Positions 1 through 9,324 of a DNA stretch of 19,413 nt are shown here, piece by piece. Position 1 is the stretch's first letter. Each line of letters starts with the position of its first letter. Location of the stretch: positions 1 through 19,413 of the forward strand of contig JAMYHX010000647.1 in the NCBI GenBank assembly GCA_025529335.1. Reading direction: 5' to 3'. The notes under the pieces were generated by a model. The model was given only the letters and a program-made list of their open reading frames with translations, was not told where the DNA came from and made no database searches. The translations under genes were made by a program, and so were the position numbers. This DNA is from Rhizopus sp. PT2906. Lineage: Eukaryota; Mucoromycota; Mucoromycetes; Mucorales; Rhizopodaceae.

Positions 1-1904
1 GATTCTGATATCATTAATGATCCTAGAGATTTTATTTGTTATCAAGGACCTCAAGAAATGGAGCAAAAGAAAGAAAATGATAGTGACTATGATGACAATG
101 ATGGTGACTTTAAGGACGAAACTATAAAAATATCACTTACGCCTTCCATTGCAAGAGGTTCGGAAGATAGTCGTCGCGACTCAGATACGAGTATACAAAC
201 CAAGTTGAAAAAGGCGGCCAAATTGGAAAGACTACTTGTATCTTCCTCATCTCCATCATCTTCAACACTGCCAGACAAGAAGGAAAAGAAAGCAAGTGGC
301 ATTCGTAAATTCTTTTCGAGAAGCAAGAAGCCAGGCAGTAATAGTAGTAGTAATAGTAATAACAACATAGACACAGCTCAAGTGACAATCAATGATACAT
401 CGTCTCATAATTCATCTCAACCAGCCACTGTGAATGAGACAACGAGGTTAAAGATACAACCTGGCAACCCAACTATGAAGTTTAAGGAATCATACATTGA
501 TGTATATCCAAACACAACAGCATGCGAAGTTATCCAGCAAATACTAGACAAGGAAAAAGAGCTTGAGCAAGAATCGGAATCCAGCTATAATGACTATTAT
601 TTGATCGTGAAGACATTGAGTGGAGATGAATGTACGCTGATACCTTCAGATAAGCCATTGGAGATATTCTATTCATTAACCGCGCATCTGAATACTCCTA
701 TGCCATCACTGAAAAAGGCAAGAAGAATATCTCAAATGATGGGCAGTGATAATCATGTAGGAGGTCCAGTAAGGGATGAAACACATGATGAAGTACAGTT
801 CTTTTTATTCTCCAAGACGAAGCGAATTGAAGATGGCGAGATTCAAATCAAAGTGTCTCTGCTACCTTCTGATCAAATGTTAGAGGATAGTAAGAGAGTT
901 GATAAACTTGTCAAGATACCTTGCAGCTTTTTGATAAAAGATGTTGTCACTCTTCTTTTGGAGAAGTTCCATATTCTGAATGGAATAGTTGCTGGTGATG
1001 ATGATAAGAAATCGCTTAGATTAACGGATGAGAACGAGATTGCAAAGTATCAGCTAGCTATGAGTGTGATTGGACAAGGTACGCGTGATGATGACAGATA
1101 TATGTTTACTAATTAAACAATAGAACGTCTCTTACCACTTAATGAAAAGCTACTTGCTGTCTTTGGTGATGATATTCCTCAAATTCATTATAGACGTAAC
1201 AGTAACCCTGACCGTAGTTCGATCACTGTTAATATCACTCCACCTGAAAAGAATGAAACTTATTTCCTCTTGAGATGTGTCGAAAGACCTAAAAAGAAGG
1301 AGATTGAAAAGCAGACGACAGGAGGGCCAAGTAAGTTGAGAGAATATAGATATATAACAGTAGACTAAAAAAAGGATGAATAATAGGGCATAGACCACAT
1401 CATCACCTTGTTCGTCAAGATACACCTATGCCAAGAAAAGAGCCTACACCAGACAATGGATTTCAACCACCTACACCGACCATATTATCTACTTCTCCTA
1501 AAGATGAGCTATTAACGCAAATTGATGAAGCTATTCAAGATACCCTCTCTCATTCATCACCTTCAATCATTTCATCCTCATCTATCACTGAAAAGCCGAC
1601 CAACACGATCCCTCAACGCCACATAAGACCATCATCCACTGAATCCATATTATTTTATACCAGTGATTTCGGTGTGAATGATTTAATGGTTATTATCAGA
1701 GGTGCAGCTGCACTTCATGAAGTCAACCCTACCTCAACAACAACGACAACACTTCGCAGTGAAATAAGTGATGTATTTAAAGATACACATTCGAGACTAG
1801 ATCAATTAGAAAAGGTAAACCTAAAGTGTAATGGGTTCAATAGTTAATGATTAGAATAGGAACTGGATCGTATTATGACTGAAGCAGTTGAAGTGTATCA
1901 TTAA
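1..1904 (+). CDS. Protein with two Ras-association-like domains, 5' end outside window
   Basis: The frame is open from base 1 through the ATG at 58, so the true start may lie upstream; from that ATG the spliced product is 566 aa. I read three introns: 1079-1123 (GTACGC, TACTAAT branch, AATAG), 1331-1386 (GTAAGT) and 1815-1859. Splicing removes the apparent stops at 1114 and 1845 and ends at TAA 1902-1904. The N-terminal 130 residues are Ser/Asn/Lys-rich and disordered, with a basic patch (GIRKFFSRSKK, about 81-91). Residues about 138-212 and 261-370 each look like a beta-grasp Ras-association (RA) or ubiquitin-like fold. A Pro/Ser/Thr linker follows, then a short terminal leucine-heptad helix ending ELDRIMTEAVEVYH. 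RA domains bind GTP-loaded Ras or Rap proteins, so a Ras-pathway adaptor is the inference. I cannot name an orthologue and see no catalytic domain. Confidence 0.72.
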
Positions 1905-2096
1905 AAATATTTTTGTTAAGTATAATTTGACAAGTTTATTTCAATAAAGAATAATACTAACATAAACAATAATAATAATATAATATAATATAATAATAAT
2001 ATATACTTATAGTAAACAATCGAGTACAGTAATGAATGCAAATCCCTTATGCGTATATAATGAATGAATGGAAAAGGAAAGTAAAAATATATAGAC
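1905..2096. other. Convergent 3' ends, AT-rich
   Basis: This 192-bp gap separates two convergent genes. The plus strand carries AATAAA near 1942 (CAATAAAGAATAA), and the minus strand has GAAATAAACTTG just beyond it, so the two 3' UTRs probably overlap. The middle (about 1968-2004) is a TAA/TA microsatellite-like run. The small open frame across here on the minus strand is low-complexity and not convincing. Confidence 0.6.
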
Positions 2097-2570
2097 TTAT
2101 ACACTATTGTTATTATTATTCTTCTTGACTGTTTCAAAATGCTGTTTTACAATCAATTCAGCTACCTTTTGTGCTTCTGATGCTGTTGTCACTACTCTTT
2201 TATCATTCATGATCCATTTTGCATTAAATGCACGCTGATAATGATAAGAAGGTAAGGCGCTAGGTGCTGATCTTGAACGGCGTCTGAGCATAGGCATAGG
2301 TTTAAACATGCCGGGTTGTGTTCTATTCTTTGATTTCATCACTTCATTTCTAAAAAATTGTCTCATTTCTTGATCAAGATCAATAGCGTCAAGTAATACA
2401 TTCAAGGATAACTTTTGTCCATAGCTGGGCAAAATAGATGGTGCTGATGTTGTACGAATATGGTTACGTTGATTAGCAAGTACAAGCTCTTTTTTAGGTA
2501 AAGGTTGTTCTATCCTTTTCTTGTTCAATCGTTCAATAGAAGGAAGAGCTGCTTGAAGTGATGGAAACAT
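2097..2570 (-). CDS. Small basic protein with duplicated SAPSxLPSY motif
   Basis: This is an intronless frame of 157 aa that I do not recognise. The start at 2570 is supported by a TATA element about 70 bp upstream and a pyrimidine-rich leader. The nine-residue motif SAPS[IA]LPSY occurs twice, at residues 42-50 and 101-109, each preceded by a basic residue at -3 (RTT and RSR). Between them lies a predicted amphipathic helix, LNVLLDAIDLDQEMRQFFRNE (about 56-76, broken here only for description). The second repeat reads RSRSAP, which matches the mode-1 14-3-3 consensus RSxSxP; the first, RTTSAP, is close to it. The C-terminus is a short helix followed by an Asn run. There is no signal peptide, membrane segment or enzyme motif. 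A regulated, phosphorylated adaptor is only a guess. Confidence 0.7.
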   Translation of the reverse strand: MFPSLQAALPSIERLNKKRIEQPLPKKELVLANQRNHIRTTSAPSILPSYGQKLSLNVLLDAIDLDQEMRQFFRNEVMKSKNRTQPGMFKPMPMLRRRSRSAPSALPSYHYQRAFNAKWIMNDKRVVTTASEAQKVAELIVKQHFETVKKNNNNNSV

Positions 2571-2636
2571 GTGTATACAAGTTAATGTTTGGGAAGAAAA
2601 GAGAAAAAGAGAAAAAAGAAAAAAGAAAAAAAGGCC

Positions 2637-2650
2637 ATTTTATATACCTG
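2637..2650 (-). promoter_or_regulatory. TATA box of the SAPS-motif gene
   Basis: On the minus strand the sequence GGTATATAAAATGG lies about 70 bp before the ATG at 2570. A CT-rich tract of roughly 50 nt follows it, as often seen between the TATA box and the start codon in fungal genes. Confidence 0.6.
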
Positions 2651-4111
2651 CTCTCACTCACTCACTTTCTTTCTTTATTCTCTCTGATAGTGCTCTCTCT
2701 ATTCTTATCCACCCCCTCAAATTCCAATTGATTTAGATACTAACTAAACTTTTTTTATATATAAAATAACCAATAAAAAAAGAAACAAAGAAAAAAGAGA
2801 GGCACACGCTTCTCCTCAGTTTATTCCCTTAATTTGTCAAGTCTTCATCCCTTATTACATCTCCCTTAGGTCACTGTGCTCGTCTATTCTAATCTTTTTT
2901 ATATGAATACATATATATATTTATATGTAACCCCTTATTGCAGGAATTTTATTTCATTTTTGGTAAATCCTTTGTATGACTCTGGCAAGCCCCATTTTGG
3001 AATCTTATTTCAAGGTCATATTTAACTGCGCCCTATGCAAATCGCGCGTTCATTTAGTGCCTTCAATCTTTTTTGATATCCTCAAATGTTTAACTGAATA
3101 TAAGTAACAAACAAAAAGACAAGTATAACTTGTAAATGTTGAGCAATACAACTCATCATTATCATCATCTTTATGTGTAAATGTATCTATTCTTTTTTCT
3201 AGAGTAACCCTGCATCGTAATCTCATTTAAACGTTTCCCGGCTATGTTTTCACTCCATGACTCCTAAACATGCTTAAATGAGATAAGCTATTGCATACTT
3301 AGACATATATTTATATAAAGTCTTTATTATCGTATCATCAAACTAATATTATTCTCACTTTATTACGTGTTATCTTTACAGTATTTTTGTAAGAGCGCTT
3401 TCTGATCCTTCCCCTCTTTTCTCCTCTGTCTGTAATTGGGATGATAATCCTATAGTATTACGTCAAAATGAAGTATCCTATATGCCTGAGCACTGACGAC
3501 ATCAAAGTTACCAAAAACTGACTTATAGAAAGCAATTATATTGATCATTTATTGTTTCAATAACAACCGAGAGATCATATATGCTGTGAGTATTTTTTTC
3601 TTCTTTTTAAAACAATGGCGGCTTTATGCATACGTTGATCTACCAAGAGCCCAATGGCTGATAGGTATTCTTGATCTCCTTTCTTCATTCCTCCCTCCTC
3701 TTTCTCTCTCTGTCTCTGTCTGTCTGTTTGTTTTCTCCTTGCTTTGAGTGCTTTTTGCCAGTCTAGATTTCGCCTCAGATATTTTTGAGAAAATCATAAA
3801 ACAACATTCCAGTACTCCCTTTAACGAAATCATGAAACATACAATGTTAACCCGCACATGGCGTTGCTCTGCCTCACTTGATCATCGGCTGACTTTTTGT
3901 TCAAAAGGGGGTGATGGAATGTCTCCTGGTCACAGGAAAAAGAGAACTGGAAGAAAAAGAGGGAGATAAGAACCAAGAAGATGTCATATTGTTAAGTGTA
4001 TCAAACATATCTCCAAGAAATGTTTTCTTGTTAATCATCTCAAGTATATCTTCTCTTTCCTTTGGAGAAATACACAACGTCTTCAAGGTCATAAACAAAC
4101 AACGTCATCCT
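2651..4111. other. Long intergenic region, upstream of the SAPS-motif gene
   Basis: I found no gene in about 1.46 kb. Open frames here (for example 3541-3747 on plus and 3624-3857 on minus) are short, cross CT/TCTG repeats around 3680-3735 and match nothing I know. Visible items are an 11-bp inverted repeat (3220-3230 and 3274-3284), a TGACTC site in its loop, a CRE/ATF-like TTACGTCA at 3458-3465, and AT-rich runs near 2910-2930. Because both flanking genes are on the minus strand, this is the upstream region of the 2570 gene and the downstream region of the 5-phosphatase. A long 5' regulatory region is the simplest reading. Confidence 0.5.
3220..3284. repeat. 11-bp perfect inverted repeat
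   Basis: ATCTCATTTAA at 3220-3230 is the exact reverse complement of TTAAATGAGAT at 3274-3284, with a 43-nt loop. The flanking bases extend partial symmetry to 13 of 15 positions. It lies about 650 bp upstream of the 2570 start. It could be a paired regulator site or chance in AT-rich DNA. Confidence 0.5.
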
Positions 4112-7100
4112 TTATTGGTCCTTTAATGACTTTAGCAATTGTAATATAAACTTTTCTCTCTTCTCTTTTGCTACTAATGGGTTACGCTCTTTAAAGTCGA
4201 CAGGCGGTCTCAGCAAGACGGTGAATAGTTCAACTATAGACAAAATGAGATATTGCAGGGCATATGCTTTTTCCTCTTACCAATTTTGTTTTCTCTTTCT
4301 TTTCTTACTGAAGAAGGAGCGTGATCAATAGCTTGCCTTAAAAACATACCAATGTAAAGCAAGACATTACGTCGAAAAGGCGGCAGGGATTCTTTGAGCT
4401 AATATAAACTGTTAGCTGTGATCATTTAGGCATGCCATGAGTTTACCATATTCATTGCATCTACAGATTCTGAGGCTTCTAAGGCACGTTCATACATGCT
4501 GGTTGGTATAACAGGATCAGGTAAGCAGTCTAAAAAGGCAACTAATACATCAATCATCGAATTTGCACTGATTGCTTCTTTATCCAAAGATCTTTTAGAT
4601 ACACCTTCTTCTTCTAATGTAAGCTCTGACAGAGAGAGCTTATCTGAATCCTGATCACCAAGTAGTGTGTTGGTATCAAATTGCTCACCATTATCTAAAC
4701 ATTGACGAATATAGGTTGAAATAACGAGATCCCCGTGGTATAAGAACAATGATTCCTGCAGCACAAAAGGATTAGTCTTTGCTGATTTTTCCTTTTTTAA
4801 TTGAATACTTACAATACGAAACATGTTGGAATTCCATAAAAAGTTCATCACCTTCCACAACTCTTTAGGTAAATCAATCTGGTTTAAAACTGGAGAAGGA
4901 GGCTGAGATGGGTTAGAGGCCGGCTTTGTCTTTTGCAAGTTTTGTGCTGCTTGTTCACTGATTGGCACTGTCATTTCTGACAACCGTTCTAAAGGCACAC
5001 CGAAACATGTAGGCACATAATCACCAGAGATGGAAATAAAAAAGTCTTTACTGTTTTCCAAGCGAAGAATGAGTATATCTTCAATCTTTTGTTCTCCACG
5101 GTTCAAAGGGGCCGAAATCGTAGGATCCACCATGACTTCAAAGCGAATGACTGCTCTTTCTCCAGGTGCAAGGACACCTGATATGGGCGATACCTGAAGC
5201 CAAGGGGGCAGAATGTTGACCTCATCATTCTTGGGCAAGAACCTGAATAGAGTAAGCACTCGGCCTGTGTTCTCGAGCAATATGGTCTTTTCCTTGTACT
5301 CTAGGAAATGAACCTTTTCAAAATCTACATAAGAAGTAGAAATTTCCCCGCGGGGTTGAGCATCTTGACTTTCTTTTAGCTGTTGAACAAGAGCATCATG
5401 TGTCTTTTTTTGAAGGCGACTGTCGATCTTTCGAATATTCATGCTCATCAGGGCTCTTACTGGTTTATGATCACTCATCATCATATTCATACAGTGAGTA
5501 TAGTCTAGCAACTCTAATCTCTCTTGTTCTGGTGAATCAACACGACTCTTTTTCCACAGAATACGGTCAGTCCAGGAGGGTGCACGACGTTTCTCGCTTA
5601 ATTTTAACAATTAAAAGCCTGCTTGGGTTTCCTTTTATGCCTTACCTTGTATCATATTGATTGGTGCCTGGATCATATTTATATGTAGGTAGAAAGGTAA
5701 TTGGACCTTCTTCAAACATAGGGAATGTTCGACCTGCCTTTCGTTCGATTGACAATTGGTCGTACTCTAATAAAACATCGAGTCTATCTTGACGTAGCCA
5801 ACTCTTAATGACTGATTCACTTAAATTAACACGATAGTTAAGATCACCACACCAGATTAAGAAGCTTTTTCCCAAAAAGAATGTAAGCAAGACTAGCAAA
5901 TCCTCTCTTTTTTTTTGTTTTCTTACTCGCTATGGTAAATGGATGCCTCAACCCTCCAATCTCGAATGACGTTGTTGTTTTCTACAAAGGAAACACCTTC
6001 ATCACCACCATTATTCCAAAAGTAAGATACATAAGAAGTCAACTGATCTGGTTGATGGGCAAAGATCAATCGTTTTGATAGCTCTGTAAAGTCTTGATTT
6101 CTCTTTTCTGTCCTGTCAGTAAACGCAGCTAGATGACTGGTAACAAAGCATAGATAGCTATCATGGAAACGTAATCGAACTGCTATACCACCTTTGTTAC
6201 CCTTTTGAGGAGTATAAGTATAACTTTTTTCTCTTTTTTCCTTGTACTCTTTTTACATACATTACCATCATATTCATTAAACCAACACCAGCCCACGTTA
6301 TTTGTGTCTCAGAGATGAATGGCTTGTTTGTCTTTTTTGTAATGACGATCAATAGCATAGTCACAAGCTGTTTTGAAGCAACCTTGTAATAATCTTTTCC
6401 TTCATCCTTTAATGAGCTGATGATTGCTTTTACCCAGGCGTTTTCTTTTGTTGGATCATAGCGAATGTATGCTTCCGTGTTTGTCTCCATCTCCTGTAAC
6501 CCAATGATATAAAAATCAGGATCTACTTTCTTTCCATCTTTTGTCTTTAAGGTTCCTTGGAGCCATTCGGATAAAGAAGAGGTAGGCAAACTGCCATGAA
6601 CATTCCAAGTACCTACAAATGCACTTTAAAAATGTATTGAATACATACTTTACTTTGCACTGTATCTCATATCTTACGTTGCTTTTTCCCAATGAACAAA
6701 TTCATTCTCCTTCTTCATCAGTTGTGAGTTAATCCAATGATCCTTTGCATCTTTTAATGTAATCCTTCGTTCCTTGGTAGTGGACAGAATGGACCTTGTA
6801 CGTTTCATGTTGATTTTTTCAATTGTTTCAGCTCTTTGTAAGGGCAAGACATATTTCAATGCGCTATCGGGTCCATCTCTCAGAGGAAGTGAATTGGATC
6901 GAACTGTCGGTTTGGATTGTATTCCCACTATCTATGATTGAGTTTTCCCTTTCAAATGAATTTTAGACAAACTACCTCCAAACTTTCTATACACATTCAC
7001 CCAATCATATGAAGCGTCATTTTGAGAGTTTATGTTATTGTTGACTTTTATATGTTAGACAATGTGACGGATGATCTGGCCATTATTTACCTGCTATGGT

Positions 7101-7724
7101 AATAAGTCGTTTGATATCCGTCAATATCTCTGACATGATCTCTTTCTTGGGAAATACGATATGAGCGGAGTCTTGGTTCAATGAAAATGTAACCAGCAAA
7201 TCTATAAAGTGTGCATGAATATCATCATCAGCATGTCATCACCAAGAGTTTACCAGGCTGTGTTGTTTTATCTGGTAACGGATTGGATTGAGCTAATCAC
7301 TTGAATGAGTTTTATGGTTATTTTAATAATAATAATGATGAACAAACCGATATTAATCTTTAAATCTGAATAAACTGGTATTGTCTTCAACACAATAGGT
7401 GGCATCGATTCGTCTTGTGACTCTTCTAGTAACAATAAGCTAAAAGAAAGAGTAAGTCATGATTGTGTTGTATTGTTTGTTCTTTTACCAAGCTTCTCCA
7501 TTGTTCATGTCTCCATGAATGACGATAACTAAATAACCATTCTTTTCATCTTGGGCCTTTGTATCAACAATTCTAACTTTGGAAACGTAAAATGACATGA
7601 AAGGTTAAGGACATTGTATAGTTTTTATAAAGTGTCAGTTTATAATATATATATAAAAGGATATGAATTCAGCCTTATCAGGTGGATTGACTAGGCCATC
7701 CACTACACTCTGTCTTTTCGGCAT
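4112..7724 (-). CDS. Inositol polyphosphate 5-phosphatase, OCRL/INPP5B type
   Basis: Fourteen exons join in frame to 967 aa: 7724-7665, 7586-7489, 7439-7348, 7292-7254, 7201-7091, 7044-6976, 6927-6678, 6623-6266, 6201-5927, 5864-5646, 5596-4813, 4755-4447, 4398-4281 and 4233-4112. Order: N-terminal PH-like region (to about 170), linker, catalytic domain from about 240 (GTWNVHG, GLQEME, GNKGG at 360-364, WCGDLNYR 455-462, APSWTDRILW 529-538, SDHKPV 565-570), ASH domain (about 600-720), then a RhoGAP-like domain to the end. All hallmark 5-phosphatase motifs are intact, so it should remove the 5-phosphate from PI(4,5)P2 and related lipids at endosomal or Golgi membranes. The RhoGAP-like part shows no arginine finger, as in OCRL, and probably binds Rho/Rab-type GTPases without activating hydrolysis. 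Intron 1 is U12-type. The TAA stop lies within AATAAA. Confidence 0.93.
7587..7664 (-). other. U12-type AT-AC intron, first intron of the 5-phosphatase gene
   Basis: On the minus strand the intron begins ATATCCTTTT (7664 downward), the U12-type donor consensus. It carries GTCCTTAACC with TCCTTAAC at 7611-7604, nearly the whole U12 branch consensus TTCCTTAAC. It ends TTTTAC at 7587, so the termini are AT and AC. The likely branch A (7605) is 18 nt from the acceptor, within the usual short range. Removal joins the 20 codons ending DKAEF to VSKVRIVDTK in phase 0. There is no GT donor in the stretch, so a major-spliceosome model does not work. Length is 78 nt, against about 45-64 nt for the other introns of this gene. 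Confidence 0.85.
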
Positions 7725-7874
7725 TCTTTACTTTATTAAAAAAGAGTAAAAGAGAAGAAAGAAAGATAATGGCCAATTGCGGAGTTACACGCTCACCCAA
7801 GTGGCTTACTTTTCCCTATCTCTCTCTCTCTCTCTCTCTTTCTCTCTTTTATAAAAAGTTAACGCGTATTTGAA
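7725..7874. promoter_or_regulatory. 150-bp divergent promoter (5-phosphatase / Arp9)
   Basis: The two start codons face away from each other with only 150 bp between them. The gap holds a CCAAT box (7773-7777; ATTGG on the other strand), a (TC)10 run at about 7819-7838 followed by TTTCTCTC, and TTTTATAAAAAG at about 7847-7858, close to the Arp9 ATG. An A/T-rich stretch precedes the phosphatase start. Both genes must share this regulatory space. Confidence 0.6.
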
Positions 7875-9269
7875 ATGTCTATTGCATTAAGAGAGGAAAA
7901 TTTTGTTGTAATCAATGTGGGATCCAATATAACCACTGCTGGTATTGGAATGCACGATACAAATAAAGCACCTGCTGTGGTATATGAAAGACACAATACA
8001 AATACAAACCTATAATAATGACATATGTTTAGTTTGTCAATATGGCTGATTTCAATTATCCAATCAAAGACAATAGAATCAGCAACTGGAAGGATCTTGA
8101 GGATTGCTTACACACCATTTTGTTTAAAGAAATTGGAATCAAGAAATCACGAAATGAATGTCCAGTGCTATTATCTGTTCCTGTTCAATGGACAAAGTTA
8201 GAGCATGAACGCATCACACAGATATTCTTTGAAAACTTTAATGTACCAGGCATCTATATTGCACCACAACCCTTATTGACTTTATTCGGATGTGGTGCTG
8301 TCTCTGGTATTGTTGTTGATATTGGAAGTCAAATTACAGGTAGAGACGATGGACAATATACAAGTTTACATTCTAATAGAAAAGAATAGATATCAACATT
8401 GTCGTAGATAGCAACGTTCAACTACAATCCAATTTTATGATCCCTATTGGAGGCAATCACTTTGACGCTTACTTTTTAGAGCTATTAAAAAAAGATACAC
8501 ACCTTGTAGAGCAATTTAATCAGCATCAACTTGAGTTAGATTTAAACTTTGCAAAATATGTTCGTGAACTGCCTGGAATTTGTAATGTCGCATTTGGACA
8601 CGACTTCGAAGATGATAAATTCACAACGCAGCTATCCAATGCCATGGAAGAAATGCCAACTGCTGCTACTGAGGAACTATTAGACGAAGATAACCCAAAG
8701 AGCAAAGGAGATGAAGATGGTGTAGGAGATATCCCCGAGACGGTAGATATAGAATACAAGGGTCATACATTCACAATTGGCCCATATCGTCATCAAGTTA
8801 TCGATCCACTCTTCTCTCCTGAGCTGATACAAGTCCAGTGTCTATCACTTCCAGAGGCTATGCGATTGGCAGTCATGAATTGTGAACCACCAGAGATTCG
8901 ACCCAAGCTTTGGGAGAGCATTGCTATTACTGGTGGATGTTGCCTAACAACAGGATTATCAAAGCGTCTTAAAGTAGAAGTACAAATGGTTTTGCCTCAA
9001 TCAGAGAATGCAGGTGACACTCAACCTCGTATTATCAACTTTTTAAGAATTCCCGAATACTTTACAGTGCTCAAAGAAAAAGAGAACCAAGTTTATTCAA
9101 CATGGCTAGGCGCAGAAATAGTTGCAAAGGTAAACATATAATAGTATCAAAAATTAAGGCCTTATATAACTCGTTTAAATAGCTTGTATTCATAGACGCC
9201 AAGAATTATGTTAGCAAAGTGGATTATAACGAGTTTGGTCCATCTGTCATTCATACAAAAGCTTATTAA
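7875..9269 (+). CDS. arp9: Actin-related protein Arp9 (SWI/SNF-RSC remodeller subunit)
   Basis: Four exons (7875-7979, 8033-8339, 8390-9129 and 9183-9269) give 412 aa; all junctions are GT-AG and in frame. The start MSIALREENFVVINVGS is the actin first strand with a degenerate phosphate-1 loop. The second loop reads VVDIGSQITDI instead of the actin DSGDG. The protein then follows actin order: IPIGG, a charged acidic insert (EELLDEDNPKSKGDED), ITGG near residue 310, and a tail YNEFGPSVIHTKAY like actin's end. The segment INFLRIPEYF...WLGAEIVAK resembles yeast Arp9 (KLAKYPDYF...FLGAQIVSK). Arp9, usually with Arp7, binds the HSA helix of the remodelling ATPase in yeast SWI/SNF and RSC. The altered loops suggest it does not hydrolyse ATP. 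Other divergent Arps are possible but fit less well. Confidence 0.85.
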
Positions 9270-9324
9270 AACTCAGTGCAAAATAATAAATTTCTTTTCT
9301 TTTGCTTCCTTATTCCTTTCAACC

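Noticed and set aside
3438..3492. C/D snoRNA-like GATGATAA ... CTGA pair
   Set aside because: The C box has a mismatch and the flanks cannot form a terminal stem.
3541..3969. Overlapping short frames on both strands
   Set aside because: They cross CT/TCTG simple repeats, lack intron signals that would extend them and show no domain.
6601..6620. Acceptor at TTTGTAG (about 6614) for 5-phosphatase intron 7
   Set aside because: It shifts the frame and loses the GTWNVHG motif. The upstream AAAG at 6625-6624 keeps frame and motif.
7665..7724. Reading the first 20 codons as an upstream ORF, with the true start at 7598
   Set aside because: The U12 donor, branch site and AC acceptor join these codons to exon 2 exactly in phase, which is a better explanation. 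The 7598 ATG is kept only as a possible alternative.
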